From the NCBI RefSeq assembly GCF_026544205.1, contig NZ_JALNUI010000022.1, forward strand, positions 1-64,000: DNA of 64,000 nucleotides, written 5' to 3'. Of the stretch, positions 10,876 to 19,608 are shown in pieces; positions within the stretch are counted from its first letter, which is position 1, and every line of letters begins with the position of its first letter. The position numbers and the translations under genes are program-made. The DNA comes from Curtobacterium sp. GC_Cur_3 (GTDB lineage: Bacteria > Actinomycetota > Actinomycetes > Actinomycetales > Microbacteriaceae). The notes under the pieces are model-generated. The model was not told the DNA's origin. It searched no databases and saw only the letters and a program-made list of their open reading frames with translations.

Positions 10876-12570
10876 CTAGCCCGTGACCGCGCCGGTGGCG
10901 GCGGACTGGACGAGCTTGGCGTACTTCGCGAGGACTCCGCGGGTGTAGCGCGGGGGCAGCGGCGCCCAGCCGTCACGGCGGGCCTCCAGCTCGGCGGCGT
11001 CGACCAGTAGGTCGAGCGTCCGAGCCGCGATGTCGACACGGATGCGGTCGCCATCGCGCACGAAGGCGACGGGACCTGCGTCCACTGCCTCCGGTGCGAT
11101 GTGGCCGATGCAGAGGCCGGTTGTGCCGCCTGAGAATCGACCGTCGGTCAAGAGTAGTACATCCTTGCCGAGGCCCGCGCCCTTGATGGCCGCCGTGATG
11201 GCGAGCATCTCACGCATGCCGGGGCCGCCCTTCGGGCCCTCGTAGCGGATGACGACGACGTCGCCCTTCTGGATCCGGCCCTCGGTCAGGGCGTCCATGG
11301 CGGAGCGCTCGCGGTCGAACACCCGCGCGGGGCCCTCGAAGACCTCGGCGTCGAAGCCGGCCGTCTTCACGACCGCGCCCTCGGGAGCGAACGAGCCCTG
11401 CAGGATCGTCAGGCCGCCGGTGGCGTGGATCGGGTTGTCGAGCTTGCGGAAGACGTTGCCGTCGAGCTCCGGCGGGTCGATCTCGGCGAGGTTCTCCGCG
11501 ACGGTCTTGCCCGTCACGGTCATGCACTCGCCGTGCAGCAGGCCGGCGTCGAGCAGCGCCTTCATGATCACCGGGATGCCGCCGTTGCGGTCCACGTCGA
11601 GCATGACGTACTTGCCGAAGGGCTTCATGTCGGCCAGGTGCGGGACCTTCGAGCCGATGCGGTTGAAGTCGTCGAGGCTGAGCTCGACCTCGGCCTCGTG
11701 CGCGATGGCGAGCAGGTGCAGGACGACGTTGGTCGAGCCTCCGAGTGCCATGGCGACGGCGATGGCGTTCTCGAACGCTTCCTTCGTGAGGATCTGGCGC
11801 GCGGTGATGCCGAGCCGGAGCATGTTCACGACGGCCTCACCGGAACGGTGCGCGTAGTAGTCGCGACGACGGTCGGCGCTGGGCGGCGCGGCCGAACCGG
11901 GCAGCGACATGCCGAGGGCCTCGGCGACGGACGCCATGGTGTTGGCCGTGTACATGCCGCCGCAGGCGCCTTCGCCCGGGACGATCGCGCACTCGATCTT
12001 CTTGAGCTCCTCTTCGCTCATGGTGCCGGCCTTGCACGCGCCGACGCCCTCGAAGGAGTCGATGATCGTGACTTCCTTCATCGAGCCGTCGGCCTGCTTC
12101 ACGTAGCCGGGCATGACCGAACCGGCGTAGAGGAACACGCTCGCGAGGTCGAGGCGGGCCGCGGCCATGAGCATGCCGGGCAGCGACTTGTCGCAGCCGG
12201 CGAGCAGCACGGTCCCGTCGAGGCGCTCCGCGTTCACGACGGTCTCGACGCTGTCCGCGATGACCTCACGCGAGACGAGGGAGAAGTGCATGCCCTCGTG
12301 GCCCATCGAGATGCCGTCGGAGACGGAGATGGTGCCGAACTGCAGCGGGTAGCCGCCACCGCCGTGGACGCCTTCCTTGGCGCCCTGGGCGAGTCGGTCG
12401 AGGGAAAGGTTGCACGGGGTGATCTCGTTCCAGGACGAGGCGATGCCGATCTGCGGCTTCTCCCAGTCCTCGTCGCCCATCCCGACGGCCCGCAGCATGC
12501 CACGCGAGGTGGTTGCTTCGATCCCGTCGGTGACGACCCGGCTCCGCGGCTTCACGTCGATGTCAGGCAT
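10876..12570 (-). CDS. ilvD: Dihydroxy-acid dehydratase
   Basis: Dehydrates dihydroxyisovalerate and dihydroxymethylvalerate to the 2-ketoacids that IlvE aminates. In 564 residues the three conserved iron-sulfur cysteines are visible: C53 in TPCN, C126 in GCDKSLPG and C203 in [12 protein letters not shown], together with the Mg-site region and the C-terminal [10 protein letters not shown] loop. It is the first gene of the ilvDBNC operon. A TAGACT box six bases before the ATG, with no Shine-Dalgarno sequence, predicts leaderless translation, which leaves no room for a leader-peptide attenuator. Confidence 0.95.
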   Translation of the reverse strand: MPDIDVKPRSRVVTDGIEATTSRGMLRAVGMGDEDWEKPQIGIASSWNEITPCNLSLDRLAQGAKEGVHGGGGYPLQFGTISVSDGISMGHEGMHFSLVSREVIADSVETVVNAERLDGTVLLAGCDKSLPGMLMAAARLDLASVFLYAGSVMPGYVKQADGSMKEVTIIDSFEGVGACKAGTMSEEELKKIECAIVPGEGACGGMYTANTMASVAEALGMSLPGSAAPPSADRRRDYYAHRSGEAVVNMLRLGITARQILTKEAFENAIAVAMALGGSTNVVLHLLAIAHEAEVELSLDDFNRIGSKVPHLADMKPFGKYVMLDVDRNGGIPVIMKALLDAGLLHGECMTVTGKTVAENLAEIDPPELDGNVFRKLDNPIHATGGLTILQGSFAPEGAVVKTAGFDAEVFEGPARVFDRERSAMDALTEGRIQKGDVVVIRYEGPKGGPGMREMLAITAAIKGAGLGKDVLLLTDGRFSGGTTGLCIGHIAPEAVDAGPVAFVRDGDRIRVDIAARTLDLLVDAAELEARRDGWAPLPPRYTRGVLAKYAKLVQSAATGAVTG

Positions 12571-12576
12571 GCGCTG

Positions 12577-12582
12577 AGTCTA
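12577..12582 (-). promoter_or_regulatory. -10 box TAGACT of the ilvDBNC operon
   Basis: TAGACT on the minus strand, six bases before the ilvD ATG. No convincing -35 hexamer is visible 17 bases further up. Confidence 0.5.
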
Positions 12583-12653
12583 GGACGGATTGGGATACCA
12601 GCGGCGCACGTCCATGCATCTGCATGTTGCGACGGGTGCCGGAGAGCTCGCAA

Positions 12654-12716
12654 AACACCGGTGTTCGTCGTTGGAGCCGCGTCAGGACGCGGCGTGATCG
12701 CTGAACACCGGCGTTC
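12654..12716. repeat. Paired palindrome element, 50-bp spacing
   Basis: Two ACACCGG(T/C)GT palindromes, one inside aacaccggtgtt (12654-12665) and one inside gaacaccggcgttc (12703-12716), are exactly 50 bases apart. A perfect hairpin, gccgcgt / acgcggc (12676-12693), lies between them. The same arrangement recurs at 25807-25870. It lies upstream of the ilvD promoter and downstream of otsB. A half-copy of the GGAGGC palindrome (12753-12774) lies next to the otsB stop. Confidence 0.65.
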
Positions 12717-12776
12717 CGCTGGAAGGGCGGGGCAGGGCAGGGCGGGCGGACGGACGGGAGGCTCGGCTCGGCCTGG

Positions 12777-13571
12777 TCAGCGCACCGCGCGCAGGCGCGC
12801 GAGCTGCTTCAGGACGTCGGTCAGGGCCGCCGGGTCGGCGACGCGGAAACCGGCGAGTGTGTCGCCCTCCCCCACCTTCACGCCGACGTCGCCGTCGCCG
12901 AGCACGCGGAAGGCGTCCTCGTCGGTGACGTCGTCCCCGGCGAAGAACACGGCGTCCGACCCGCGGAGGTCGCGCAGCCGGGCGATCGCGTCGCCCTTCG
13001 TGACGTGCCGGACGGCGAACTCGAGGATGTCCTTGCCGCCGCGCTCGAGCACGTCGGCGTCGGCCTCGTGCGCAGCCGCACTCGCCGCGGCGTTCACCTC
13101 GGCGGCGACCTCGGCGCTGACCCGCCGGGTGTGCACGCCGTGCCCGGCGGGCTTGTGCTCGATGACGACGCCAGGGAACCGCTCGCCGACCTCGTCGAGC
13201 GCGGCACCGACCCGGGCGACCCGCTGCTGTTCGTCCTCGGTGAGGGCGTCCTCGGCGTGGCCGTCGACCCGCCACTCGACGCCGTGCGAGCCGACGAGCG
13301 CCATGTCCGCCGGCGCCTGCGTGACCGCCGCGAGGCTGTCGAGCGGCCGACCGGAGACGAGCACCACCTCGGTGTCCTTCGCCCGCTGCAGGGTGAGCAC
13401 GGCCGCCCAGCTGCCGGGCAGGGCGCCGACGTGGCCGGGGTCGTCGGCGAACGGCGCCAGGGTGCCGTCGAAGTCGAGGGCGACCAGGAGACGCGGAGCG
13501 TCGCCGAGGCCCGCCAGGGCCGCTGTCAGAGCCGACCCGTCGACGGTGGTGTCAGTGGTCTCGTCACGCAT
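12777..13571 (-). CDS. otsB: Trehalose-6-phosphate phosphatase
   Basis: Releases trehalose from trehalose 6-phosphate, the second step of the OtsAB pathway for osmotic and desiccation protection. The 264-residue HAD-superfamily protein has the nucleophile motif LDFDGTLAPFAD (D33, D35), VLVSGRP (motif II) and the GDDVTDEDAF motif IV. The start at 13571 overlaps the end of otsA by eight bases, supporting coupled translation; upstream in-frame residues are low-complexity. Confidence 0.93.
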   Translation of the reverse strand: MRDETTDTTVDGSALTAALAGLGDAPRLLVALDFDGTLAPFADDPGHVGALPGSWAAVLTLQRAKDTEVVLVSGRPLDSLAAVTQAPADMALVGSHGVEWRVDGHAEDALTEDEQQRVARVGAALDEVGERFPGVVIEHKPAGHGVHTRRVSAEVAAEVNAAASAAAHEADADVLERGGKDILEFAVRHVTKGDAIARLRDLRGSDAVFFAGDDVTDEDAFRVLGDGDVGVKVGEGDTLAGFRVADPAALTDVLKQLARLRAVR

Positions 13572-15156
13572 CACGGGCCTCCCGGGTGTCCTCTGCTGCA
13601 CGCGCCTTCTGGGCGTCCTGGTCGAAGATCGACGTGCCGTCGGTCTGGGCCTCGCGGTGCCGGTCGGCCGGTTCGGTCGCCGACGCGTCGATCCGCGCGT
13701 TGCGCGGGGCGTGCCGGTCGAGCGCCTCGAGGAACGACCGCGACCAGCGGGCCACGTCGTTGTCGCGCACGCGCTTGCGGAGGGCGCGCATGCGGGTGGA
13801 GCGCTCGCGGCGGGGCATCTCGATCGCACGCTCGACGGCGTCCTTCATGGCGCCGATGTCGTGCGGGTTGATGATCACCGCCTGCTTCAGCTCGTCGGCG
13901 GCACCGGCGAACTCGGAGAGGATCAGCACGCCGTCGTTGTCGAAGCGCGTGGCGACGTACTCCTTGGCGACCAGGTTCATGCCGTCCCGGAGCGCCGTCA
14001 CGAGCATGATGTCGGCGGCCAGGTAGAGCGCGACCATCTCCTCGCGGGGGTAGCCGTGGTGCAGGTAGGAGATCGGCTGGTGGCCGATGGTGCCGAGGTC
14101 GCCGTTGATCCGCCCGACGCTCAGCTCGATCTCGTCGCGCAGCGTGCGGTAGGTGTCGACCCGCTCGCGGCTCGGGCTCGCGACCTGCACGAGGGTGGCG
14201 TCCTCGACCCGGATGCGGCCGTCCTCGATGAGCTCACCGAACGCCTTGATGCGGTGGCGGATGCCCTTGGTGTAGTCGAGGCGGTCGACCCCGAGCAGCA
14301 CGGTCTTCGGGTTGCCGAGGCCGGCGCGGATCTCCCGGGCGCGCTCCTGCACCTCGGGCTTCCTGGCGATGTCCTCGAAGCTCTCGGCGTCGATCGAGAT
14401 CGGGAAGTGGCGAGCCTCGACGTGGCGCACGGTGATGCCCTTGCGGCTGCGCGGAGCCGCCGGGTCGTCCACGGGGACGTCGATCGTCGTGCCCTTGGTC
14501 GTGTAGCCCTTGATGTGGCGGACCGCACGGAGGAAGTCGCTGGCGTCGTCCTGCCGCTGGAACCCGATCACGTCGGCGCCGAGCAGACCGTCGAGGATCT
14601 GGGCGCGCCACGGCAGCTGCGCGTAGATGCCGACGGGCGGGAACGGGATGTGGTTGAAGAACCCGATCGTGACGTCGGGACGGAGTTCCCGCAGCAGGGC
14701 CGGCACGAGCTGCAGCTGGTAGTCCTGCACCCAGACGATGCCGTCCTGCTCGACGATGTCGGCGATCTGCTCCGCGAAGCGCTTGTTCACGCTCTTGTAC
14801 GCGTTCCACCAGTCCCGGTGGTAGCTCGGGTGCTCGATGACGTCGTGGTAGAGCGGCCAGAGGGTGTCGTTGCTGAAGCCCTCGTAGTAGTCCTGCACAT
14901 CGCTCGCGCTGAGCGGGACCGGGACGATGTGGATGCCCTCGTTGTCGAAGGGCGCGACCTCGACGTCGGGCTGGCCGACCCAGCCGACCCAGGCGCCGTC
15001 GTTGGCGCGCATGACCGGCTCGAGCGCGGTGACGAGGCCACCGGGAGAGTGCCGCCAGCCCTCGTTGCCGTCCTCGTCGACGACGCGGTCCACGGGGAGA
15101 CGGTTGCTGGCGACGACGAAGGAGTACTTGGTGGACGAAGGATGCGGAGCTGACAC
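13564..15156 (-). CDS. otsA: Trehalose-6-phosphate synthase (UDP-forming)
   Basis: A GT20 glycosyltransferase making trehalose 6-phosphate from UDP-glucose and glucose 6-phosphate. In 530 residues it shows the N-terminal substrate segment VASNRLPVDR with the following SPGGLVTALEP, WVQDYQLQLVP, the acceptor region GVDRLDYTKGI, and the donor-binding LRDGMNLVAKEYVA. It is longer than the Escherichia coli enzyme because of a hydrophilic C-terminal tail of about 50 residues. The GTG at 15156 is chosen because a TAGCTT box lies seven bases upstream (leaderless pattern); no Shine-Dalgarno sequence is visible. It is divergent from the CorA-like gene. Confidence 0.93.
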   Translation of the reverse strand: MSAPHPSSTKYSFVVASNRLPVDRVVDEDGNEGWRHSPGGLVTALEPVMRANDGAWVGWVGQPDVEVAPFDNEGIHIVPVPLSASDVQDYYEGFSNDTLWPLYHDVIEHPSYHRDWWNAYKSVNKRFAEQIADIVEQDGIVWVQDYQLQLVPALLRELRPDVTIGFFNHIPFPPVGIYAQLPWRAQILDGLLGADVIGFQRQDDASDFLRAVRHIKGYTTKGTTIDVPVDDPAAPRSRKGITVRHVEARHFPISIDAESFEDIARKPEVQERAREIRAGLGNPKTVLLGVDRLDYTKGIRHRIKAFGELIEDGRIRVEDATLVQVASPSRERVDTYRTLRDEIELSVGRINGDLGTIGHQPISYLHHGYPREEMVALYLAADIMLVTALRDGMNLVAKEYVATRFDNDGVLILSEFAGAADELKQAVIINPHDIGAMKDAVERAIEMPRRERSTRMRALRKRVRDNDVARWSRSFLEALDRHAPRNARIDASATEPADRHREAQTDGTSIFDQDAQKARAAEDTREARDA

Positions 15157-15163
15157 GCCACCG

Positions 15164-15169
15164 AAGCTA
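15164..15169 (-). promoter_or_regulatory. -10 box TAGCTT, leaderless otsA
   Basis: TAGCTT on the minus strand is seven bases before the GTG at 15156. It supports that start over longer alternatives. Confidence 0.45.
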
Positions 15170-15263
15170 CCAGCGTGCCGATCCCCCGCGCCCGGCAGCG
15201 GAACCTGAGCAGACTGCACGCCACGGCCGGACGACCCGGTCCTGGCGCGCAGACGTCGCTCAC

Positions 15264-15269
15264 TAGGCT
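15264..15269 (+). promoter_or_regulatory. -10 box TAGGCT, leaderless corA-like gene
   Basis: TAGGCT is seven bases before the ATG at 15277. No ribosome binding site is present. Confidence 0.45.
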
Positions 15270-15276
15270 CTGGCGC

Positions 15277-16248
15277 ATGGTCAGCACTCGCTCGTGGCGG
15301 AACGGTTCGGACGCGGAGCGGGACTTCCCCGTCGACCGGGTGTCGGACCTGGTCGCCGACGAGGACGCCTTCGTCTGGATCGACTACACGGACCCGTCGG
15401 CCGCCGACCTCGAGCAGGTCGAGGAGGAGCTCGGCATCCACGCGCTCGCCGTCGAGGACGCCGTCGAGCACGGGCAGCGGCCGAAGCTCGACCGGTACCG
15501 CGACAGCCTCTTCCTGGTCGTCTACGACGTGCACGGGCGGGACTCCGAGGGCGAGCTGATCACGCGCGAGGTCAAGGCCTTCGTGACGAAGCGCGCCCTG
15601 GTGACGATCCACGGCGCGGACGTCGACATCGCCGCGGTCGAGCGCCGGCTCGCCTCGAACTCCGACATGGCCGAGCACGGGGTGCCGTGGCTCGTGTGGG
15701 CGCTCCTCGACGCCGTCGTCGACCACGCCACCGCCGTGGTCGAGCAGATCGAGCAGGACATCGACGCGCTCGAAGACGACCTGTTCGAGCACGGCGACCC
15801 CCGCGAGCAGCAGATCCAGCGCCGGTCGTTCCGGCTGCGCAAGGCACTCGGGGTCCTCCGGCGTCAGGTCGTCCCGACGAAGGACAGCGTCGCGTCGCTC
15901 CTGCACGGGGACGCGGAGACCATCGTCAACGGCATCCGCCCGTACTTCCGCGACGTCGAGGACCACCTGGTCTCCATCTCGGACTCGGTCGACCAGCTCC
16001 GCGACGCCGTGGGCAGCGTGCTCGACACGAACCTCAACCTGGCGTCGAACCGCCAGAACACCGTGATGAAGAAGGTGACGAGCTGGGCGGCGATCATCGC
16101 GATCCCGACAGCGATCACCGGGTTCTTCGGGCAGAACGTGACGTTCCCCGGCGAGGGGCACTGGAGCGGGCTGTTCGCGTCCGTGGCGCTCATCATCGTG
16201 ACATCGCTGCTGCTGTACCGGTCGTTCAAGCACCGCGACTGGCTGTAG
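15277..16248 (+). CDS. CorA-family divalent cation channel, GQN variant
   Basis: A 323-residue CorA/2-TM-GxN protein. The N-terminal two thirds form the cytoplasmic alpha/beta domain and long helices (for example HATAVVEQIEQDIDALEDDLF); two membrane segments close the protein (about 262-282 and 298-316). The selectivity motif between them is GQN (285-287, in GFFGQNV) rather than the canonical GMN of CorA Mg2+ channels. GxN variants are common in actinobacterial members, so transport of Mg2+ or another divalent ion cannot be decided. The ATG at 15277 is supported by a leaderless TAGGCT box. Confidence 0.88.
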   Translation: MVSTRSWRNGSDAERDFPVDRVSDLVADEDAFVWIDYTDPSAADLEQVEEELGIHALAVEDAVEHGQRPKLDRYRDSLFLVVYDVHGRDSEGELITREVKAFVTKRALVTIHGADVDIAAVERRLASNSDMAEHGVPWLVWALLDAVVDHATAVVEQIEQDIDALEDDLFEHGDPREQQIQRRSFRLRKALGVLRRQVVPTKDSVASLLHGDAETIVNGIRPYFRDVEDHLVSISDSVDQLRDAVGSVLDTNLNLASNRQNTVMKKVTSWAAIIAIPTAITGFFGQNVTFPGEGHWSGLFASVALIIVTSLLLYRSFKHRDWL

Positions 16249-16273
16249 CCCGAGGGTGCGGCTCGGCACAGCA

Positions 16274-16344
16274 CAGCCGGCTCAGCCCGGCGCTACAGCC
16301 GGCTCAGCCCGGCGCTACAGCCGGCTCAGCCGGCGCTACAGCCG
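16274..16344. repeat. Three tandem copies of a 22-bp repeat
   Basis: Units at 16274-16295 and 16296-16317 are identical 22-mers beginning cagccggctcagc; a third (16318-16338) has lost one base, and six bases of a fourth follow. The third unit contains the stop codon of the minus-strand permease ending at 16336. The array separates two convergent genes. Confidence 0.85.
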
Positions 16345-17487
16345 TAGGGCGAGGACGCCGGCGACGACCGTGAGCGGCGCGACGACGCACCCGAGCGCCA
16401 TGTAGCGCCCCCACGACAGGTGCACACCCTCGGCGCTGAGCCGTGCGTGCCACAGGAGCGTCGCGAGCGAGGCCCACGGCGTGATGAGGCAGCCGGCGTT
16501 CACGCCGATGAGGAGCGCGGCGTACCGCAGGGCCTCGTGTCCCGCCGAGGGCTCGAGCACCAGGTAGGCGGGCAGGTTGTCGATCACGTTGGCGGTCACC
16601 GCACCCGCACCGCCGAGCAGCAGCAGGGAACCGGTCCCCGTCCCACCGGACACGGCTTGCACGAGCGGGTCGGTGATGCCCGTCGTGTGCAGGGTCTCGA
16701 CGACGACGAACAGCCCGGCGGCGAACACGAGCGTCGACCACGGCACGCGCGACGGCTTCAGCTCGGACGGCGCCCGGAAGGCCGCGACCACGACGAGCAG
16801 CACGGCCGCGGCCAGCGCGGCGATCCACACCGTCACGCCGACGGTCAGCGCGACGACGAGCGCCACGAGCACCGCCGAGGCCGCACCGAAGAAGACCGGG
16901 TCGGCGGGGCGGCGCACGTCGACCGGTGTGTACCGGCCGAAGAGCTTGCCACGGAACACGACGAGCAGCACCGCGCACGGCACGACGACCCCGGCGAGCG
17001 CGGCCCAGACCATCAGGCCGGCGAAGGGCAGCGGGCCGTCGAGCCCGATGCGGTCGACGGCGAGCAGGTTCGTCAGGTTCGACACGGGCAGGAGCAGCGA
17101 GGCCGTGTTCGCCAGCCACACGGTGGTCAGCGCGAACGGCATCGGCGGGAGCCCGACGCGGCGGGCGAGCGCGATGACGATCGGCGTGAGGAGCACGGCG
17201 GTGGTGTCGATGGACAGGAACACGGTGCAGAGCACGGCGAGGACGACGACGGCACCCCACAGCCCGATGGTCCGGCCGCCGCCGATGCGCGCGGCGACGT
17301 CCGCCAGGCGGTCGAACACCCCGGCGTCCGCGGCGAGCTCGGAGACGATCGTCAGTCCGAGGACGAACCCGAGGACGGGCAGTACCCGGGCGGCGAGGTC
17401 CCCGAGGTCGGCGAGCGGCAGCAGACCGAGGGCCACGCACACGGCTCCGGCGACGAGCAGGGCTGCTCCGATGACGGCTTGGCGCAC
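16336..17487 (-). CDS. SLC13/ArsB-type anion permease
   Basis: A 383-residue polytopic membrane protein with about 10-11 hydrophobic segments, related to the ion-transporter superfamily that includes ArsB arsenite carriers and SLC13 anion symporters. Family-like features are the two pseudo-symmetric re-entrant regions: SIDTTAVLLTPIVIALARR with the following NTASLLLPVSNLTN, and in the second half ANVIDNLPAYL with NAGCLITPWASLATLLW. The substrate is unknown; no arsR or arsenate reductase lies nearby. The GTG at 17487 is preferred over upstream starts because AGGAG precedes it at standard spacing and the first membrane segment follows directly. The last codons fall in a 22-bp tandem repeat. Confidence 0.82.
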   Translation of the reverse strand: MRQAVIGAALLVAGAVCVALGLLPLADLGDLAARVLPVLGFVLGLTIVSELAADAGVFDRLADVAARIGGGRTIGLWGAVVVLAVLCTVFLSIDTTAVLLTPIVIALARRVGLPPMPFALTTVWLANTASLLLPVSNLTNLLAVDRIGLDGPLPFAGLMVWAALAGVVVPCAVLLVVFRGKLFGRYTPVDVRRPADPVFFGAASAVLVALVVALTVGVTVWIAALAAAVLLVVVAAFRAPSELKPSRVPWSTLVFAAGLFVVVETLHTTGITDPLVQAVSGGTGTGSLLLLGGAGAVTANVIDNLPAYLVLEPSAGHEALRYAALLIGVNAGCLITPWASLATLLWHARLSAEGVHLSWGRYMALGCVVAPLTVVAGVLALRL

Positions 17488-17588
17488 GGTGGTTCTCCTC
17501 GCGGTGGTGAGCCGGAGGTGCCTGTGCGCCCGGCGGCGTTCCAATGTACCCACCGGTAGCGTTGACCCGACGACAACAGGAGGCATCT

Positions 17589-17780
17589 GTGCGCAAGTTC
17601 ATGTTCAACGGTGCGGTGTGGAGTTCCCTCATCAGCGGCTACAGCGTTCTGCAGACCACCCGTCAGGGGCCCAGGGACTGGCGTCTCGCCCTGACGTGGG
17701 TGGCGTGGATCTCGACGACGATCGTCGCCATCGGCACGGTCGTCGAGGACGACCGCGCGGTGCGCTCGCGTCAGCCGTGA
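17589..17780 (+). CDS. Small membrane-associated protein, unknown function
   Basis: A 63-residue protein starting at a GTG preceded by a consensus AGGAGG at 17578-17583. One hydrophobic segment (about 30-48: LALTWVAWISTTIVAIGTV) follows an amphipathic N-terminus (KFMFNGAVWSSLISGYSVL), and the C-terminus is charged (VEDDRAVRSRQ). No family is recognised. Similar short proteins with a strong ribosome binding site occur in related actinobacteria, but I cannot verify homologues here. It is divergent from the permease gene and followed by a palindromic terminator. Confidence 0.7.
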   Translation: MRKFMFNGAVWSSLISGYSVLQTTRQGPRDWRLALTWVAWISTTIVAIGTVVEDDRAVRSRQP

Positions 17781-17802
17781 GCTGACGTCCCCACGGGACG
17801 CC

Positions 17803-17840
17803 ACGGGAGGCTCGGTGCCAGCTGGCACCGGGCCTCCCGT
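17803..17840. repeat. GGAGGC-family palindrome, probable terminator
   Basis: Two 19-base arms, starting acgggaggctcggtgcc and ending ggcaccgggcctcccgt, meet without a spacer and differ from a perfect palindrome at one position (a G-T pair). It lies 22 bases past the stop of the small gene at 17780 and is nearly identical to the palindrome at 28122. Confidence 0.75.
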
Positions 17841-17850
17841 TGCGTCCGGG

Positions 17851-18018
17851 GTCGCCGCCTGCAGACGGAGGGCCGTGTTCAGATCTGGCGGTGACGGATC
17901 CGATTCACGGATCCCGAGGGTCGCGAACCAGATCCGTCATCGCCGCGAAGACAAACCGACGAGCGGGCGGCACCGGTGCCCAGAGCCGCCGACAGCGTGA
18001 CGCCGTCGGGACCGGACT
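17851..18018. repeat. Duplicated intergenic segment, copy A
   Basis: About 168 bp that recur 231 bases downstream at 18082-18249 with roughly four fifths identity by eye. An internal imperfect inverted repeat, ggcggtgacggatc (17887-17900) and gatccgtcatcgcc (17931-17944), is conserved in both copies. No gene is supported in 17781-18281: the open frame across it on the minus strand has repeat-derived, Arg/Gly/Ser-rich sequence and no ribosome binding site. Confidence 0.8.
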
Positions 18019-18081
18019 CGGGCCGGACCCCTCCGGGCGCGGCCACGCGTTCCGGGTGGACTGGGCGCCCGGGGCGGACGG

Positions 18082-18249
18082 GTCGCCGCTTGAGGGCGGA
18101 GGGCGGTGTTCTGATCCGGCGGTGACGGATACGGTTCGCGAATTCCAAAGTTCGCGAACCAGATCCGTCATCGCCACGAAGACGAACCGTCGGCCGGCCG
18201 GTACCGGTGCCCAGAGGTGCCGACAGTGTGACGCGTCGGGAACCGGCTC
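18082..18249. repeat. Duplicated intergenic segment, copy B
   Basis: Second copy of the segment at 17851-18018. The inverted repeat is ggcggtgacggat (18118-18130) and atccgtcatcgcc (18163-18175). Inside it is a further perfect 10-bp hairpin, ggttcgcgaa (18133-18142) and ttcgcgaacc (18151-18160), that copy A preserves only on its right side. Confidence 0.8.
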
Positions 18250-18281
18250 GGACAGGACCAGTCCGGGATCCTCCTCGGCCG

Positions 18282-19454
18282 CTACCGTTGCGGCGGCACG
18301 TCCGACGCCCGGATGCCCGAGGTCTGGATCGGGCCGGTGAAGAGCGCAGCACGCTCGTCGCCCTCACCGAAGAGCGAGGCGTCACCCTCCGACGACCGGC
18401 TGCGTCGACGGGCCGGGGCCGCGGGCTCGGCGAGCTGCACGCGCTGGACCGGGAGCGCGTCCGGGTGGGTGCGCTGCAGCCAGTCGATCATCTCCTCGCG
18501 GACGTAGCAGCGCAGGTCGAACAGGCCACCGGCGTCCGGTGCGGTCACCAGGATGCGCACGCGCACCATCCCGCCGACCGCGTCCGTGACCTGGAGCACC
18601 TTCGTGCGGCGGTCCCAGATCGTCGACGTCTCGAGGATGCGGTCGAGCTCCGAGCGCATCTCCGCCGGACTGACCCGCCAGTCCAGGTCGAACTCGACGG
18701 CGCCGAGGAGCTCGCTGCTCGTGCGGGTCCAGTTCTCGAAGGGCGTCGAGGTGAAGTACGTCGACGGCAGCACGAAGCGGCGGTCGTCCCAGAGGTGGAC
18801 GACGACGTACGTCAGCGTGATCTCCTCGATGCGGCCCCACTGCTGCTCGACCACGACGACGTCGTCCACCCGGATCGACCCGGAGAACGCGAGCTGCATG
18901 CCCGCGAACACGTTGCCGAGGGTCGACTGCGCGGCGAGACCGGCGATGACCGAGATGAGTCCGGCGGAGGCGAGGACGCTCGCGCCGGCGGCCTCGACCC
19001 CGGGGAACGTCAGGAGGATCGCGCCGACGCCGATGATGACGAGCACCGCGACGGTGAGCCGGCGCAGGATGAGGACCTGCGTGCGGATCCGGCGGGCCAC
19101 GCGGTTGTCCGGCACGTCGACGCGGTACTTGTGCAGCCCCAGGCTCTCGAGGAACACCGCGAGCACGCACGCGAGCCACGTGCCGACGCCGATGGTGGCG
19201 ACGAGGAAGACGTGGGAGACGGCGTCGCGCCAGGGGTAGCGGTCGGAGTCCGGGATCGAGGAGGCGAACGCGACCCACAGCAGGGCGACGAGCAGCATCG
19301 TCCTGGTGGCGTGTCGAGAGCGTCGGGACAGCGAGGCGGCCCAGCGCTCACGACGCCCGAGTGCCCGGAAGACCAGGTGCAGGACGAGCGCGACGACGGC
19401 GGTCACGACGAGGGCGAACCCGACCGCGACCAGGAGGCGGATGAGGATGTCCAT
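18282..19454 (-). CDS. MscS-family mechanosensitive ion channel
   Basis: A 390-residue membrane protein with four N-terminal membrane segments (about 3-25, 50-68, 75-97, 125-148), a Gly/Ala-rich pore-lining helix ([20 protein letters not shown]) leading into the MscS signature [21 protein letters not shown], and a cytoplasmic beta/alpha-beta domain ([38 protein letters not shown]). It would release solutes on hypo-osmotic shock, which fits the trehalose genes nearby. The ATG at 19454 opens directly with the first hydrophobic segment. The C-terminal 40 residues are hydrophilic and disordered. Confidence 0.9.
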   Translation of the reverse strand: MDILIRLLVAVGFALVVTAVVALVLHLVFRALGRRERWAASLSRRSRHATRTMLLVALLWVAFASSIPDSDRYPWRDAVSHVFLVATIGVGTWLACVLAVFLESLGLHKYRVDVPDNRVARRIRTQVLILRRLTVAVLVIIGVGAILLTFPGVEAAGASVLASAGLISVIAGLAAQSTLGNVFAGMQLAFSGSIRVDDVVVVEQQWGRIEEITLTYVVVHLWDDRRFVLPSTYFTSTPFENWTRTSSELLGAVEFDLDWRVSPAEMRSELDRILETSTIWDRRTKVLQVTDAVGGMVRVRILVTAPDAGGLFDLRCYVREEMIDWLQRTHPDALPVQRVQLAEPAAPARRRSRSSEGDASLFGEGDERAALFTGPIQTSGIRASDVPPQR

Positions 19455-19595
19455 CCGACCATGGTGGCAACGTCGCTCGCGCGCCGTCCAGGAGACGGAC
19501 AGACCCGGCGAGGGGTCGTGTGCGATGTCGGCAGGTTGGTGGACAGGACCCAGCCCGTTCGGAGGTGGATGTGATGCATCGGTCCGATCCGCATG

Positions 19596-19601
19596 TAGCG
19601 T
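19596..19601 (+). promoter_or_regulatory. -10 box TAGCGT, leaderless permease gene
   Basis: TAGCGT is seven bases before the ATG at 19609. No Shine-Dalgarno sequence is visible. Confidence 0.45.
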
Positions 19602-19608
19602 GTCGGCC

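Noticed and set aside
12571-12776. Leader peptide attenuator of the ilv operon
   Set aside because: The TAGACT box six bases before ilvD predicts a leaderless message, and no short frame rich in Ile, Val or Leu codons is visible.
11425-15153. 1242-codon open frame on the plus strand
   Set aside because: It is antisense to ilvD, otsB and otsA. The composition is skewed and no start signal is present.
17879-18385. 168-codon minus-strand frame with an internal amino acid repeat
   Set aside because: The repetition comes from the duplicated intergenic segment whose offset is a multiple of three. It lacks a ribosome binding site or a TANNNT box and overlaps the MscS gene end.
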